A DNA stretch of 64,000 bases from Streptomyces sp. 1-11 (GCF_007176755.1 NZ_BJTV01000009.1:124001-188000); one strand, 5' to 3'. Counted from the first letter of the stretch, positions 1 to 8,959 are shown. A program made the numbers and translations. Notes: generated by a model from the letters alone, not told the origin.

Positions 1-1
1 C

Positions 2-829
2 ATCCACATGACCTCCCGCACCACCGACGACTACGAGGCCATGCGCGCCGCGGGCGTCCGCGCCGTGGTCGAGCCGTCGTTCTGGCTCGGCCAGCCCCGC
101 ACCTCGCCCGCCTCCTTCCTGGACTACTTCGACTCGCTGCTCGGCTGGGAGCCGTTCCGCGCCGCCCAGTACGGCATCGCCCACCACTGCACGCTCGCCC
201 TCAACCCCAAGGAGGCGAACGACCCGCGCTGTCTGCCCGTCCTCGACGAACTGCCCCGCTACCTCGTCAAGGACCACGTCGTCGCCGTCGGCGAGATCGG
301 CTACGACTCCATGACCCCCGCCGAGGACAAGGCCCTGGCCGCCCAGCTCCAGCTCGCCGCCGACCACGGTCTGCCCGCACTGGTGCACACCCCGCACCGC
401 GACAAGCTCGCCGGACTGCGCCGCACCCTCGACGTCGTCCGCGAGTCCGCCCTGCCGCTCGACCGGGTGCTGGTCGACCACCTCAACGAGACGACCGTCG
501 CGCAGGCCAGGGAAAGCGGCTGCTGGCTCGGTTTCTCGGTCTACCCGGACACCAAGATGGACGAGCACCGGATGGTGTCGATCCTGCGGGAGTACGGCCC
601 CGAGCGGGTCCTGGTGAACTCCGCGGCCGACTGGGGAAAGAGCGACCCGCTGAAGACCCGCCGGGTCGCCGACCTCATGCTCGCCGAGGGGTTCACCGAG
701 GACGACGTCGACCGGGTGCTGTGGCGCAACCCCGTCGCCTTCTACGGACTCAGCGGCCGCCTCGACCTGGAGACCGGCACGCCGGACGCCACCCACGAGG
801 GCAACTCCCTGCTGCGCGGCGGGGAGTGA
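2..829 (+). CDS. eboB: TatD-family metal-dependent hydrolase of an ebo-type operon (5' end cut off by the window)
   Basis: The frame is open from base 2, and the residues before the first in-window ATG at 8 read I-H-M-T. This fits the HxH metal site that opens TatD-type amidohydrolases, so the true start lies upstream and ATG 8 is internal. Further on are GEIGYD, LVHTPH and a VDHLNE segment with the expected acidic/His ligands of a TIM-barrel metal hydrolase. The next genes encode EboE and a phosphodiesterase, the set known from ebo clusters; in Nostoc that cluster helps move a scytonemin precursor to the periplasm. The TatD fold is clear; the eboB name is inferred from neighbours, and the substrate is unknown. 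Confidence 0.8.
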   Translation: MHMTSRTTDDYEAMRAAGVRAVVEPSFWLGQPRTSPASFLDYFDSLLGWEPFRAAQYGIAHHCTLALNPKEANDPRCLPVLDELPRYLVKDHVVAVGEIGYDSMTPAEDKALAAQLQLAADHGLPALVHTPHRDKLAGLRRTLDVVRESALPLDRVLVDHLNETTVAQARESGCWLGFSVYPDTKMDEHRMVSILREYGPERVLVNSAADWGKSDPLKTRRVADLMLAEGFTEDDVDRVLWRNPVAFYGLSGRLDLETGTPDATHEGNSLLRGGE

Positions 830-834
830 CCGCG

Positions 835-2004
835 ATGCGGCTGCGCCACCCCGACGGCACCACCGTCCACCTCGCCTACTGCACCAACGTCCACCCCGCC
901 GAGACCCTGGACGGCGTCCTCGCCCAGCTCCGCGACCACTGCGAGCCCGTGCGCCGCCGCCTGGGCCGCGACCGCCTCGGCATCGGCCTCTGGCTCGCCC
1001 GGGACGCCGCCCGCACCCTGGACGGCGACCCCGCCGCGCTGCGCGGACTCAGCCGCGAACTGCGCCGGCGCGGCCTCGAGGTCGTCACACTCAACGGCTT
1101 CCCGTACGAGGGGTTCGGCTCCGCCGAGGTCAAGTACCGCGTCTACCGGCCCGACTGGGCCGACCCCGAGCGCCTCGCGCACACCATGGCCCTGGCCCGG
1201 ATCCTCGCCGCACTGCTGCCCGACGACGTCACCGAGGGCAGCATCTCCACCCTGCCGCTCGGCTGGCGCACCGCCTGGAGCGCCGACCGGGCCCGCGCGG
1301 GGCACCGGGCCCTGCTCACCCTGGCCGAGCGCCTGGACGCCCTGGCCGAGCTGACCGGCCGCTCCATCCGCGTCGGCCTGGAACCCGAGCCCGGCTGCAC
1401 GGTGGAGACCACCGGCGACGCCCTCGCCCCGCTCACCGCCGTGGGGCACCCGCGCATCGGCGTCTGCGTGGACACCTGCCACCTCGCCACCTCCTTCGAG
1501 GAGCCGGGCACGGCACTGGACGCGCTCGCCGCCGCCGGCGTACCCGTCGTCAAGTCCCAGCTGTCCGCCGCCCTGCACGCCGAGCACCCCGGCCGGCCGG
1601 AGGTCCGCGAAGCCCTCGCCGCCTTCGCCGAGCCCCGCTTCCTGCACCAGACCCGCACCGTCACCGAGACCGGGCTGCACGGCACCGACGACCTCGGCCA
1701 GGCCCTCGGCGGCGGCGCCCTGCCCTCCGGCGCCCCCTGGCGGGCCCACTTCCACGTGCCGCTGCACGCCGCCCCGGAGGCGCCCCTGACCGCCACCCTG
1801 CCCGTGCTGCGGGACGCGCTCGCCCGGCTGGTGGGCGGCCCCCGCCCGCTCACCCGGCACCTGGAGGTCGAGACCTACACCTGGCAGGCGCTCCCGCCCG
1901 AGCTGCGCCCCCGCACACGCGACCGCCTCACCGACGGCATCGCCGCCGAACTCGCCCTCGCCCGCGACCTGCTGACCGACCTCGGCCTCAAGGAGCTGCC
2001 ATGA
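835..2004 (+). CDS. eboE: Metabolite traffic protein EboE (TIM-barrel, xylose-isomerase-like)
   Basis: The N-terminus contains HLAYCTNVHPAE, the signature of the EboE family, followed by a xylose-isomerase-like barrel with GLEPEPGC, VCVDTCHLA and KSQLS strands near residues 180-240. The start is ATG 835, six bases after the previous stop and directly behind GGGGAGTGA; a longer in-frame start at 721 would overlap the TatD gene by more than 100 bases and lacks a ribosome site. The length of 389 residues is normal. The stop overlaps the next ATG by four bases, so the genes are translationally coupled. EboE is needed in cyanobacterial ebo clusters but its reaction is not known. Confidence 0.85.
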   Translation: MRLRHPDGTTVHLAYCTNVHPAETLDGVLAQLRDHCEPVRRRLGRDRLGIGLWLARDAARTLDGDPAALRGLSRELRRRGLEVVTLNGFPYEGFGSAEVKYRVYRPDWADPERLAHTMALARILAALLPDDVTEGSISTLPLGWRTAWSADRARAGHRALLTLAERLDALAELTGRSIRVGLEPEPGCTVETTGDALAPLTAVGHPRIGVCVDTCHLATSFEEPGTALDALAAAGVPVVKSQLSAALHAEHPGRPEVREALAAFAEPRFLHQTRTVTETGLHGTDDLGQALGGGALPSGAPWRAHFHVPLHAAPEAPLTATLPVLRDALARLVGGPRPLTRHLEVETYTWQALPPELRPRTRDRLTDGIAAELALARDLLTDLGLKELP

Positions 2005-3404
2005 CCGCGCCCGGCGGGCCCACCCCGCTGCTCGTCCTCGACGTCGTCGGCCTCACCCCTAAACTACTCCGCCACATGCCGCGCCTGCAGGCGCTCGCCG
2101 CGGCCGGCTCCCGGGCCCACCTGGGCACCGTCCTGCCCGCCGTCACCTGCGCCGCCCAGTCCACCTTCCTCACCGGCGCCCCGCCCGCCGAGCACGGCAT
2201 CGTCGGCAACGGCTGGTACTTCCGCGAACTCGGCGACGTACTGCTGTGGCGCCAGCACAACGGCCTGGTCGCCGGGGACAAGCTGTGGGACGCCGCCCGC
2301 CGCGCCCACCCCGGCTACACGGTGGCCAACATCTGCTGGTGGTACGCCATGGGCGCGGACACCGACATCACCGTCACCCCCCGCCCGGTCTACTACGCCG
2401 ACGGCCGCAAGGAACCCGACTGCTACACCCGGCCGCCCGCGCTCCACGACGAACTCACCGAACTGTTCGGCACGTTCCCGCTCTTCCGCTTCTGGGGACC
2501 CGGCGCCGACCTGGCCTCCAGCCGGTGGATCATCGATGCCACCCGGCACGTCCTCCGCACCCGCCGGCCCGACCTGGCGCTGTGCTACCTCCCGCACCTC
2601 GACTACGACCTGCAGCGCTTCGGCCCCGACGACCCCCGCGCCCTGCGCGCGGCCGTCGACCTCGACGCGGCCACGGCCCCGCTGCTGGACGACGCCCGGG
2701 CGGAGGGGCGCACGGTCGTCGTGCTCTCCGAGTACGGCATCACCCCGGTGAGCCGGCCCGTCGACATCAACCGGGTCCTGCGCCGCGCCGGTCTGCTGGA
2801 GGTGCACACCCAGGACGGCATGGAGTACCTCGACCCGATGGCCTCGCGCGCCTTCGCCGTCGCCGACCACCAGATCGCCCACGTCTACGTCCGCCGCCCC
2901 GAGGACCTCGCCGCCACCCGGGCCGCGCTCGACGGACTCCCCGGCATCGGCGAACTCCTCGACGACGAGGGCAAGAAGGCCCACCACCTGGACCATCCGA
3001 GGGCCGGGGAACTCGTCGCCGTCGCCGAACCGGACTCCTGGTTCACGTACTACTACTGGCTGGACGACGACCGGGCCCCCGACTTCGCACGGCTCGTCGA
3101 GATCCACCGCAAACCCGGCTACGACCCGGTCGAGCTGTTCATGGACCCGCTCGACCCCTACGTCAAGCTCAGGGCCGCCACCGCCCTCGCCCGCAAGAAG
3201 CTCGGGCTGCGCTACCGCATGGCGGTCGTCCCGCTGGACCCCTCGCCCATCCGCGGCAGCCACGGCCGGCTGCCCGCGAGCGACGACGACGGTCCGCTCC
3301 TCCTGTGCTCCACCCCCCGCGCCGTCGGCGACCGCATCGCGGCCACCGACGTGAAGTCACTCCTGCTCGAACTCGCCGGCCTCGGCACCGGCGACCCGTC
3401 CTGA
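2001..3404 (+). CDS. Type I phosphodiesterase / nucleotide pyrophosphatase-like protein (EboF-like)
   Basis: This 467-residue protein has the alkaline-phosphatase-superfamily layout. An N-terminal metal Asp sits in LLVLDVVG, a nucleophile Thr in PAVTCAAQST, then come GAPPAEHGIVGN, a DYDLQRFG segment, SEYGI and an ADHQIAHVY histidine pair. The phosphate-ester hydrolase role follows from the family; the substrate is unknown. It starts inside the eboE stop (ATGA), and a protein of this family is the usual last member of ebo clusters. There is no signal peptide, so it should act in the cytosol. Confidence 0.8.
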   Translation: MTAPGGPTPLLVLDVVGLTPKLLRHMPRLQALAAAGSRAHLGTVLPAVTCAAQSTFLTGAPPAEHGIVGNGWYFRELGDVLLWRQHNGLVAGDKLWDAARRAHPGYTVANICWWYAMGADTDITVTPRPVYYADGRKEPDCYTRPPALHDELTELFGTFPLFRFWGPGADLASSRWIIDATRHVLRTRRPDLALCYLPHLDYDLQRFGPDDPRALRAAVDLDAATAPLLDDARAEGRTVVVLSEYGITPVSRPVDINRVLRRAGLLEVHTQDGMEYLDPMASRAFAVADHQIAHVYVRRPEDLAATRAALDGLPGIGELLDDEGKKAHHLDHPRAGELVAVAEPDSWFTYYYWLDDDRAPDFARLVEIHRKPGYDPVELFMDPLDPYVKLRAATALARKKLGLRYRMAVVPLDPSPIRGSHGRLPASDDDGPLLLCSTPRAVGDRIAATDVKSLLLELAGLGTGDPS

Positions 3405-3416
3405 GGGAAGGCATCC

Positions 3417-4559
3417 GTGAACAACACCCACGACACCGCTGACCAGTTGCGCCGCAGCCTCGGCATCGGCCGCCGCGGCTTCCTGAGCACCTGCACGGCC
3501 GTCGCGGCGGGCGCGATCGCCGCGCCCGTCCTCGGCGCGGCTCCGGTGCACGCCGCCCCCAAGGCGCAGGCCGCCACCGGTGAAGGCCACACGCTGGTGC
3601 CCGCGGACAAGCGCGGCATCATCCTCTACACCGTGCGCGACGCGATCGGCCGCGACCCGCTGGCCAGCACCCTCCCGTCCGGCTTCCGGGCCGTGTTCGA
3701 GCAACTGGCGCGCTACGGCTACCGCCAGGTCGAGTTCGCCGGCTACGGCCAGCACGCCAACGCGCCCGGCGGCGCGAACCTGGAGTCCGTCGAGGGCGCC
3801 AGGCTGCTGCGTCGCTGGCTGGACGACAACGGCCTGCGCGCCCAGGGCAACCACGGCTTCATCCCCGGTTCCTGGCCGCTGAGCAGCGCCGACCTGGACA
3901 CCTTCAAGAAGCACCTGGAGATCGCCAACATCCTCGGCATGGCCCACGTGGGCACCGGCGGCGACCCCACCAGCAGCTCCTACAAGGCCGACTGGGACGT
4001 GGCCGCCGACAAGTGGCACGCCCTCGGCGCCCTCGCCCGCCGCGAAGGACTCAAGCTCTACACCCACAACCACGACGCGGCCTACGGCTTCCTGCTGGAC
4101 GGCGGCCCGCTGGACGCGCAGGGCCACCCCACCCGCAGCTCCGGCATCCGCAAGCTGGAGTACTTCCTGTCCATCACCGACCCGAAGCTGGTCTGGCTGG
4201 AGATGGACATCTTCTGGGCGCACGTGGCCCAGTACAAGTTCCGTACCTACACCGCCCACGACGGCTCCACGCTGACCGACGTCTTCGACCCGGCCGGCCT
4301 GGTCGAACGCAACGACAAGCGCTACCCCCTGTTCCACGCCAAGGACGGCGTCGTCAACAACACCAACGGGATGGGCTACGACATGGTCCCGTTCGGCACC
4401 GGCGTCATCGACTACACGACGTTCTTCTCCCGTGTCGGCCACCGCAACTACCACAACCCGATGGTCGAGCAGGACAACGCCCCGAGCGGCACCAACCCGG
4501 GCCAGTCCCTGGAGCACGCCGCGATCGGCTACCGCAACATGGCCGCCCTGCGCCGCTAG
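3417..4559 (+). CDS. Tat-exported sugar-phosphate isomerase/epimerase-like TIM-barrel protein
   Basis: GTG 3417 lies behind GAGGGAAG, 12 bases after the phosphodiesterase stop. The first ~45 residues are a Tat signal: GRRGFLS, then a hydrophobic Ala/Val stretch ending near VHA. The mature part is a xylose-isomerase-like barrel with QVEFAGYG, NHGFIPG, LYTHNHD and WLEMDIFW segments that carry typical metal-binding Glu/His/Asp residues. It looks like the last gene of the ebo-type operon and is followed by a strong hairpin. Having an exported barrel enzyme beside the cytosolic EboE fits a pathway that finishes outside the membrane; that is inference. Confidence 0.82.
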   Translation: MNNTHDTADQLRRSLGIGRRGFLSTCTAVAAGAIAAPVLGAAPVHAAPKAQAATGEGHTLVPADKRGIILYTVRDAIGRDPLASTLPSGFRAVFEQLARYGYRQVEFAGYGQHANAPGGANLESVEGARLLRRWLDDNGLRAQGNHGFIPGSWPLSSADLDTFKKHLEIANILGMAHVGTGGDPTSSSYKADWDVAADKWHALGALARREGLKLYTHNHDAAYGFLLDGGPLDAQGHPTRSSGIRKLEYFLSITDPKLVWLEMDIFWAHVAQYKFRTYTAHDGSTLTDVFDPAGLVERNDKRYPLFHAKDGVVNNTNGMGYDMVPFGTGVIDYTTFFSRVGHRNYHNPMVEQDNAPSGTNPGQSLEHAAIGYRNMAALRR

Positions 4560-4573
4560 GAGGCCGGCCCGCC

Positions 4574-4613
4574 CCGCGCCGCCCGGTGCCGTCAGCGCCG
4601 CCGGGCGGCGCGG
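4574..4613 (+). terminator. Hairpin after the ebo-type operon
   Basis: A 13-bp perfect GC stem (4574-4586 paired with 4601-4613) with a 14-base loop lies 15 bases after the stop of the Tat-exported barrel protein. No T-run follows, as is usual in Streptomyces. Confidence 0.6.
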
Positions 4614-4789
4614 CGGCGTGCCATCACCGCGCCCGCGCCGAGGACGACGGCCCCGGCCACCGCGCCCGCCGGCGGCAGGGCGAGGCCCGAGCCGGTGCCC
4701 GCCGGCTCCGCCGTCCGCGGACCCGGCGCCGGCCCCGGTGACGGCGAGCCGGATGTCCGGCCCGTGACGCACCGGTCCTCCGGAAGCAC
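4592..4789 (-). pseudogene. Possible remnant of a membrane-anchored secreted protein (C-terminal tail only)
   Basis: The minus-strand frame encodes 65 residues: a Pro/Ser/Gly-rich linker, then PAGTGSGLALPPAG, a ~18-residue hydrophobic Ala/Val/Gly helix and a terminal MARRRAARRR. This is the usual C-terminal anchor of Streptomyces surface proteins (stalk, membrane helix, basic tail), but no extracellular domain or signal peptide precedes it; the LysR gene ends seven bases upstream. It may be a decayed remnant, or chance coding in GC-rich DNA, since its 3' end overlaps a terminator hairpin. Confidence 0.35.
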
Positions 4790-4795
4790 CGGTCC

Positions 4796-5767
4796 TCAGG
4801 CGCCCACCGCGCGCAGTGGCTGCGCGGAGCTCCCGGCGGTCCCGCGTGCCAGCCACTCCTGGTACGCCGGGGCCTGACGCGCGGCCTCCCAGTAGGCCTC
4901 CTCCAGCTCGCGGTAGCCGGTGCGCAGTTCCTCCGCCGTCCGGGCCGCGAGCAGCAGCCGTACCCCTATCGGGTCGCCCTGGAGGGGCCGGATGACCAGG
5001 TCGGAGCGGGGCGGCAGCGCGGTGGGCTGGCTGACCGTGACCACCTCGCCGATGGCGGCCAGGAAGTAGGCGGTGAGGTAGTCGCCGTGCAGCAGCTCGG
5101 GCTCGATCCCGGCGGCCCGCAGCACCCGGCACACTCCGTCCCACTCGCCGTCGACCGTGGCGTCCACCATCCAGCGGTCGTGGGCCAGGTCCGCCAGCCG
5201 CACCTCACGGCGGGCGGCCGCGGGATGGGCTGCGGCCATGGTGACGAACTGCGGCTCGCGCTCCACCAGTACCCGCAGGCACAGCCCGTCCGGCACGCGC
5301 AGCGGGCTGCCCTCGACCTCGTGCACGAACGCCAGGTCCAGCCCGCCCTCGGCGACCTGCCGCAGCAGGGAGTTCGCGGACACGTCCATCTGCAGGCCGG
5401 GCTCGACCGCGGGCATACGGGTGCGCAGCCGGCTCAGCCAGCCCGGTATCGCCCGGCTGGCCGTGGCGCCGATGCGCAGCCGGGGGCCGCAGGCCGCGCG
5501 GGCGGCCGCGGCCCGGGTCTCCGTCACGATCGCGGAGAGTTCGGCGACCAGCGGCCGGGCGCGGCTCACCACGATGTGACCCAGCGGCGTGGGGCGGCTG
5601 CCCGTACGGTCGCGGGTGAAGAGCCGGCCGCCCAGCGACTGTTCGATGCGGCGCAGCTGGGTGCTCAACGTGGGCTGGGCCATGCCCAGTTCCCGGGCCG
5701 CCTTGTGCAGGCTGCCGGCGTCGGCGATGGCGCACAGCACGCGTAAGTGCCTCACCTCGAGCTCCAT
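4796..5767 (-). CDS. snpR: LysR-type regulator divergent from snapalysin (SnpR/MprR-like)
   Basis: ATG 5767 gives 323 residues starting MELEVRHLRVLCAI. A longer in-frame start at 5923 adds about 50 residues of non-LysR sequence across the promoter region and is rejected. Residues 1-60 are the winged helix with SLHKAARELGMAQPTLSTQLRRIE, followed by the substrate-binding domain from about residue 90. Divergent pairing of a LysR gene with a small neutral protease gene is the known arrangement of Streptomyces snpA loci, where the LysR protein activates the protease. A T-N11-A palindrome lies between the two genes. Confidence 0.85.
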   Translation of the reverse strand: MELEVRHLRVLCAIADAGSLHKAARELGMAQPTLSTQLRRIEQSLGGRLFTRDRTGSRPTPLGHIVVSRARPLVAELSAIVTETRAAAARAACGPRLRIGATASRAIPGWLSRLRTRMPAVEPGLQMDVSANSLLRQVAEGGLDLAFVHEVEGSPLRVPDGLCLRVLVEREPQFVTMAAAHPAAARREVRLADLAHDRWMVDATVDGEWDGVCRVLRAAGIEPELLHGDYLTAYFLAAIGEVVTVSQPTALPPRSDLVIRPLQGDPIGVRLLLAARTAEELRTGYRELEEAYWEAARQAPAYQEWLARGTAGSSAQPLRAVGA

Positions 5768-5840
5768 GCGCGGAGCGTAAGGGCTGGGTCTGAGGAGGCG
5801 CCAGATGTTCAAACGCCAACGGAACAGCACGAGTCGCCCT

Positions 5841-5857
5841 GATAGCCGTGGGCTATC
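5841..5857. promoter_or_regulatory. Probable LysR-protein operator (T-N11-A palindrome)
   Basis: GATAGCC-GTG-GGCTATC is a perfect 7-bp inverted repeat around a 3-base centre and holds an exact T-N11-A (T5843 to A5855). It lies 73 bases from the LysR start and 96 from the protease start, where an activator serving both promoters is expected. Confidence 0.7.
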
Positions 5858-5952
5858 CCCAGTTGCCATCATCCGCCGGGCCGCCGGGCTGACCCAGACT
5901 CTTGGCGACCGATCGTTCACCACCCCACACGAACGAGTAGGAGCCCCCCCAC

Positions 5953-6636
5953 ATGACGTCGACCCGTGCGTCCTCCACGTCCGCGAAGACCTCCAGGAGA
6001 CTGCTGGCGATCGGCCTGGGCGTGACCCTCGCGGCCCTGGGCAGCGCGATCCCGGCGAGCGCCCACACCGCCGACTCCACCGCCACCGTCCGCGCCGGCT
6101 ACACCGGTTCGGCCAAGGAGGCGGCGAACAACAAGGCGTTCTTCGAGGCCGTGCTCAACTCGGTCGCCAAGAAGCAGGCGGCCAACCCGAGCCTGCAGTC
6201 GGTGACCGTCTACTACAACGCCTCCCAGGCGCCGACCTTCCGCTCCCAGATATCGAGCGCCGCCTCGATCTGGAACAGCTCCGTGACCAACGTCAAGCTC
6301 GCGTCGACCACGGGCAGCGCCGACTTCTCGTACTACGAGGGCAACGACTCCCGTGGCTCGTACGCCTCCACCAACGGCCACGGCAGCGGCTACATCTTCC
6401 TCGACTACGCGCAGAACCGGCAGTACGACTCGATCCGTGTCGCCGCGCACGAGACCGGCCACGTGCTCGGGCTGCCGGACCACTACAGCGGCCCGTGCAG
6501 CGAGCTGATGTCGGGCGGCGGCCCCGGCACGTCCTGCACCAACCGCTACCCCAACGCCACCGAGCGGTCCCGGGTCAACCAGCTCTGGGCCAACGGCCTG
6601 GCGAAGGCCCTGAACAAGCTGAACAAGGTGCGCTGA
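5953..6636 (+). CDS. snpA: Snapalysin (secreted small neutral zinc protease)
   Basis: The 227-residue precursor has a signal peptide (RRLLAIGLGVTLAALGSAIPASA) and a short propeptide. The mature enzyme is close to 140 residues, starting near SVTVYYNAS. HETGHVLGLPD supplies the HExxHxxGxxD zinc site, with the Asp third ligand that distinguishes snapalysins. Two later cysteines (PCSELM and TSCTN) can form the family's disulfide. ATG 5953 follows GTAGGAGC. Expression is probably controlled by the divergent LysR gene. A strong hairpin follows the stop. Confidence 0.95.
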   Translation: MTSTRASSTSAKTSRRLLAIGLGVTLAALGSAIPASAHTADSTATVRAGYTGSAKEAANNKAFFEAVLNSVAKKQAANPSLQSVTVYYNASQAPTFRSQISSAASIWNSSVTNVKLASTTGSADFSYYEGNDSRGSYASTNGHGSGYIFLDYAQNRQYDSIRVAAHETGHVLGLPDHYSGPCSELMSGGGPGTSCTNRYPNATERSRVNQLWANGLAKALNKLNKVR

Positions 6637-6664
6637 CGCCCCAGGACGCGCCACCCCCCCGGCT

Positions 6665-6702
6665 CGAAGCGGGCCGTGCCACCGGCGGCACGGCCCGCTT
6701 CG
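6665..6702 (+). terminator. Strong hairpin after the snapalysin gene
   Basis: A 16-bp perfect stem (6665-6680 with 6687-6702) and a 6-base loop lie 29 bases after the stop, between the protease gene and the convergent enoyl-CoA hydratase gene, so it may serve both strands. Confidence 0.75.
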
Positions 6703-6813
6703 CCGTGCCGGGCCTGCGACCCGTCCGGTCGCCGGTGGGGATGGCGGTGGTGTCCGGCAGGCCACTGAAGGCCTGCCACGAAGACGGCTCGGGCCCCGCT
6801 CTGGCGACAAGAC

Positions 6814-7617
6814 CTAGGCGTGCTCACCCGCCCGCCGCGGGCGCGGACGGCTCAGCTCCGCGGTCAGCAGGTGCGCGTCGAGCAGCGCGACGTCCGCGGT
6901 GCGGGCGGCCCGCGAGTGGCCCGCGAGCATGCGCTTGGTGAGGGTCACGGCCTCCGCCGAGCGACGCACCAGCGGCCGCACCCAGGCCTGGACGGCCGCG
7001 TCCAGTTCCCCGGCGGGCACGACCTTGTGCAGCAGGCCGAGCCGGTGGGCGGTGGCCGCGTCGAAGGTGTCGCAGGTGAGCATGAGTTCACGGATGCGCG
7101 CGGCGCCGCCCTCGACGATCAGCCGGCCCATCGCGCCGCCCCAGGCCGGCGGCAGCCCCACGCCGATCTCGGGCATGCGGAAGCTGCAGGTGTCGGCGCC
7201 CGCGCGCAGGTCGCAGAACGAGGCGAGCGCGAGGCCCGCGCCGATGACCCTGCCGTGCAGCCGGGCGACGGTGACGGCGTGGGTGTTCTCCAGGGCCTCG
7301 CAGACCCGGTGGGCCTTGTCCGCGATCCGGCGCATGACGGCCCCCGTGGGGTCCGCCGCCAGCGCGGCCCGGTACTCCTCGCGGTCGGCCCCGAGGCAGA
7401 AGTCGTCGCCCGCTGCCGACAGCACCAGCACCCGGACGTCGGGGCGGTCGTGGAGGCCGTGGAGCAGGTCGGCCAGGCCGTCGAGGGCGGCCACGGTCAG
7501 GGTGCTGTCCCGCCCGGAGGGGTTGAGGCGGACCCGCAGGACCGGCCCCTCCTGTTCGGCGGCCAGCGCATCGCCGCGGGGCGCGGCGGCGGGGGAGGAG
7601 GTGAGGGTCTCGGTCAT
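6814..7617 (-). CDS. Enoyl-CoA hydratase/isomerase family protein at the end of the conservon operon
   Basis: ATG 7617 overlaps the preceding P450 stop by four bases (ATGA) and gives 267 residues; the frame is open further upstream, but only antisense to sense with the P450. Crotonase hallmarks are present: an LVLSAAGDDFCLGAD oxyanion segment, then GRVIGAGLALASFCDLRAGA and the PEIGVGLPPAWGG loop. The usual acidic residues of hydratases are not obvious, so the reaction is uncertain. As the last gene after a conservon and two P450s, it may act on a small acyl-CoA substrate linked to that operon. Confidence 0.85.
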   Translation of the reverse strand: MTETLTSSPAAAPRGDALAAEQEGPVLRVRLNPSGRDSTLTVAALDGLADLLHGLHDRPDVRVLVLSAAGDDFCLGADREEYRAALAADPTGAVMRRIADKAHRVCEALENTHAVTVARLHGRVIGAGLALASFCDLRAGADTCSFRMPEIGVGLPPAWGGAMGRLIVEGGAARIRELMLTCDTFDAATAHRLGLLHKVVPAGELDAAVQAWVRPLVRRSAEAVTLTKRMLAGHSRAARTADVALLDAHLLTAELSRPRPRRAGEHA

Positions 7618-8861
7618 GACAGGGCGACGTCCAGGTTCAGCAGGCGCCGGAAGGCCACACGCGGTGCCCATGACGGCCGGCGCACGAGGGTGAGGTGCGG
7701 GAAGCGCCGCACGAGCTGGTGGAGCAGGGTCTGGGCCTCCAGGCGGGCCAGCGGCGCGCCGAGGCAGTAGTGGATGCCTCCGCTGAAGGACAGGTGGCCC
7801 GGCTTGCGGTGCAGGTTGAACAGCTCCGGGTCCGGGTGCCGGGCCGGGTCGCGGTTGGCCGCGCCCACCATGAGGTGGACCATGTCGTCCGCGCGCACCT
7901 CGGTGCCGCCGAGCACGCAGTCCCGGGAGGCGACGCGGCTGATGACGTGCGTGGGCGGGTCGTAGCGCAGCGACTCCTCGACGGCCGCGGGGACGAGGTC
8001 GGGGCTGACGGCGAGCCGGTCCCACTGCCTGGGGTGCTCCAGCAGCAGCAGGGCGGTCGTCGACAGCAGCGTGGAGGTGGTCTCCAGCGCCGCGAGCAGC
8101 ACGAACAGTGCCAGGTAGTAGACCGCTTCGTCCGCCTTGTCGCGGTCGCTCTCCATGGTGTCCCACACCGCGATCCAGCGGGACACGGGGTCGTCACCGG
8201 GATGCGCCCGCCGGTCGCGGACCAGCTCGGTGAAGTAGGCGCGCAGCTCGGCCGTGGCCGCGTCGGACAGGGCGAGCTGGCTGGCCGAGGGCAGCAGTTC
8301 CTGGGTGAAGACCTGGTCGTGGGTCAGGTCCCGCAGGCGGGGGAAGTCGGCGGCCGGCAGCCCCAGCCAGTGGCCGATGGTGGCCACCGGCAGCTCCTCG
8401 CTCACCAGCGCGTTGAAGTCCGCCTCGCCGTCGCGCAGCCGCTCGGCGAGCGTGTCGAGGAGCCCGCCGGTGATCTGCTCGACCGTCCCGCGCAGTTCCT
8501 CCAGCGAGCTGCGGTCGAACATGCCGGCCGACCGGCGCACCCAGGTGTGGTCCGGAGGGTTGAGCGCTGGCAGCGTCCTGCTCATCTCCCGTGAGGAGGG
8601 CGCCGTCCAGCGTGTTCCGTCTCCCTGCTGCTCCCGCCAGCGTGTGTCGGGTTCCAGCCACTCGCGACCGCGCAGGACCTGGTCGCACAGGTCGAAGCCG
8701 GTGACGAGATGGCCTCCCCACGGTGCCGCGACCACTCCGCCCCGCGACCGGAGCTCCGCATAGATCGGGAAGGGGTTGGCCTGTCCTTTCGCCGTCCGCA
8801 GGCGGGAGAAGAGCGAGACGGCGAAGCGTCTGTCTGCGGGCGGAGTTGTCGCGATCTCCAC
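7614..8861 (-). CDS. Cytochrome P450, canonical, in the conservon operon
   Basis: This is a complete bacterial class I P450. The I-helix has ALETTS, the K-helix ExxR is VEESLRYDPP, and the heme loop is FSGGIHYCLGAP. GTG 8861 sits behind AAGGGA and gives 415 residues; an upstream in-frame ATG at 8909 has no clear ribosome site. The gene follows the CYP157-like P450 and is coupled to the hydratase. In other Streptomyces conservons a CYP157 gene is often paired with a CYP154-type gene; that family label is likely here but not proven. No ferredoxin gene is seen nearby. Confidence 0.88.
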   Translation of the reverse strand: MEIATTPPADRRFAVSLFSRLRTAKGQANPFPIYAELRSRGGVVAAPWGGHLVTGFDLCDQVLRGREWLEPDTRWREQQGDGTRWTAPSSREMSRTLPALNPPDHTWVRRSAGMFDRSSLEELRGTVEQITGGLLDTLAERLRDGEADFNALVSEELPVATIGHWLGLPAADFPRLRDLTHDQVFTQELLPSASQLALSDAATAELRAYFTELVRDRRAHPGDDPVSRWIAVWDTMESDRDKADEAVYYLALFVLLAALETTSTLLSTTALLLLEHPRQWDRLAVSPDLVPAAVEESLRYDPPTHVISRVASRDCVLGGTEVRADDMVHLMVGAANRDPARHPDPELFNLHRKPGHLSFSGGIHYCLGAPLARLEAQTLLHQLVRRFPHLTLVRRPSWAPRVAFRRLLNLDVALS

Positions 8862-8959
8862 GACGGTCCCTTCTTGATCGTCAGCATCGGGCGCGCCATG
8901 CATACCCAACCGATGGCTGATACATACAAGATGACTATGCGCGGGGCGAGTTGCCTACG

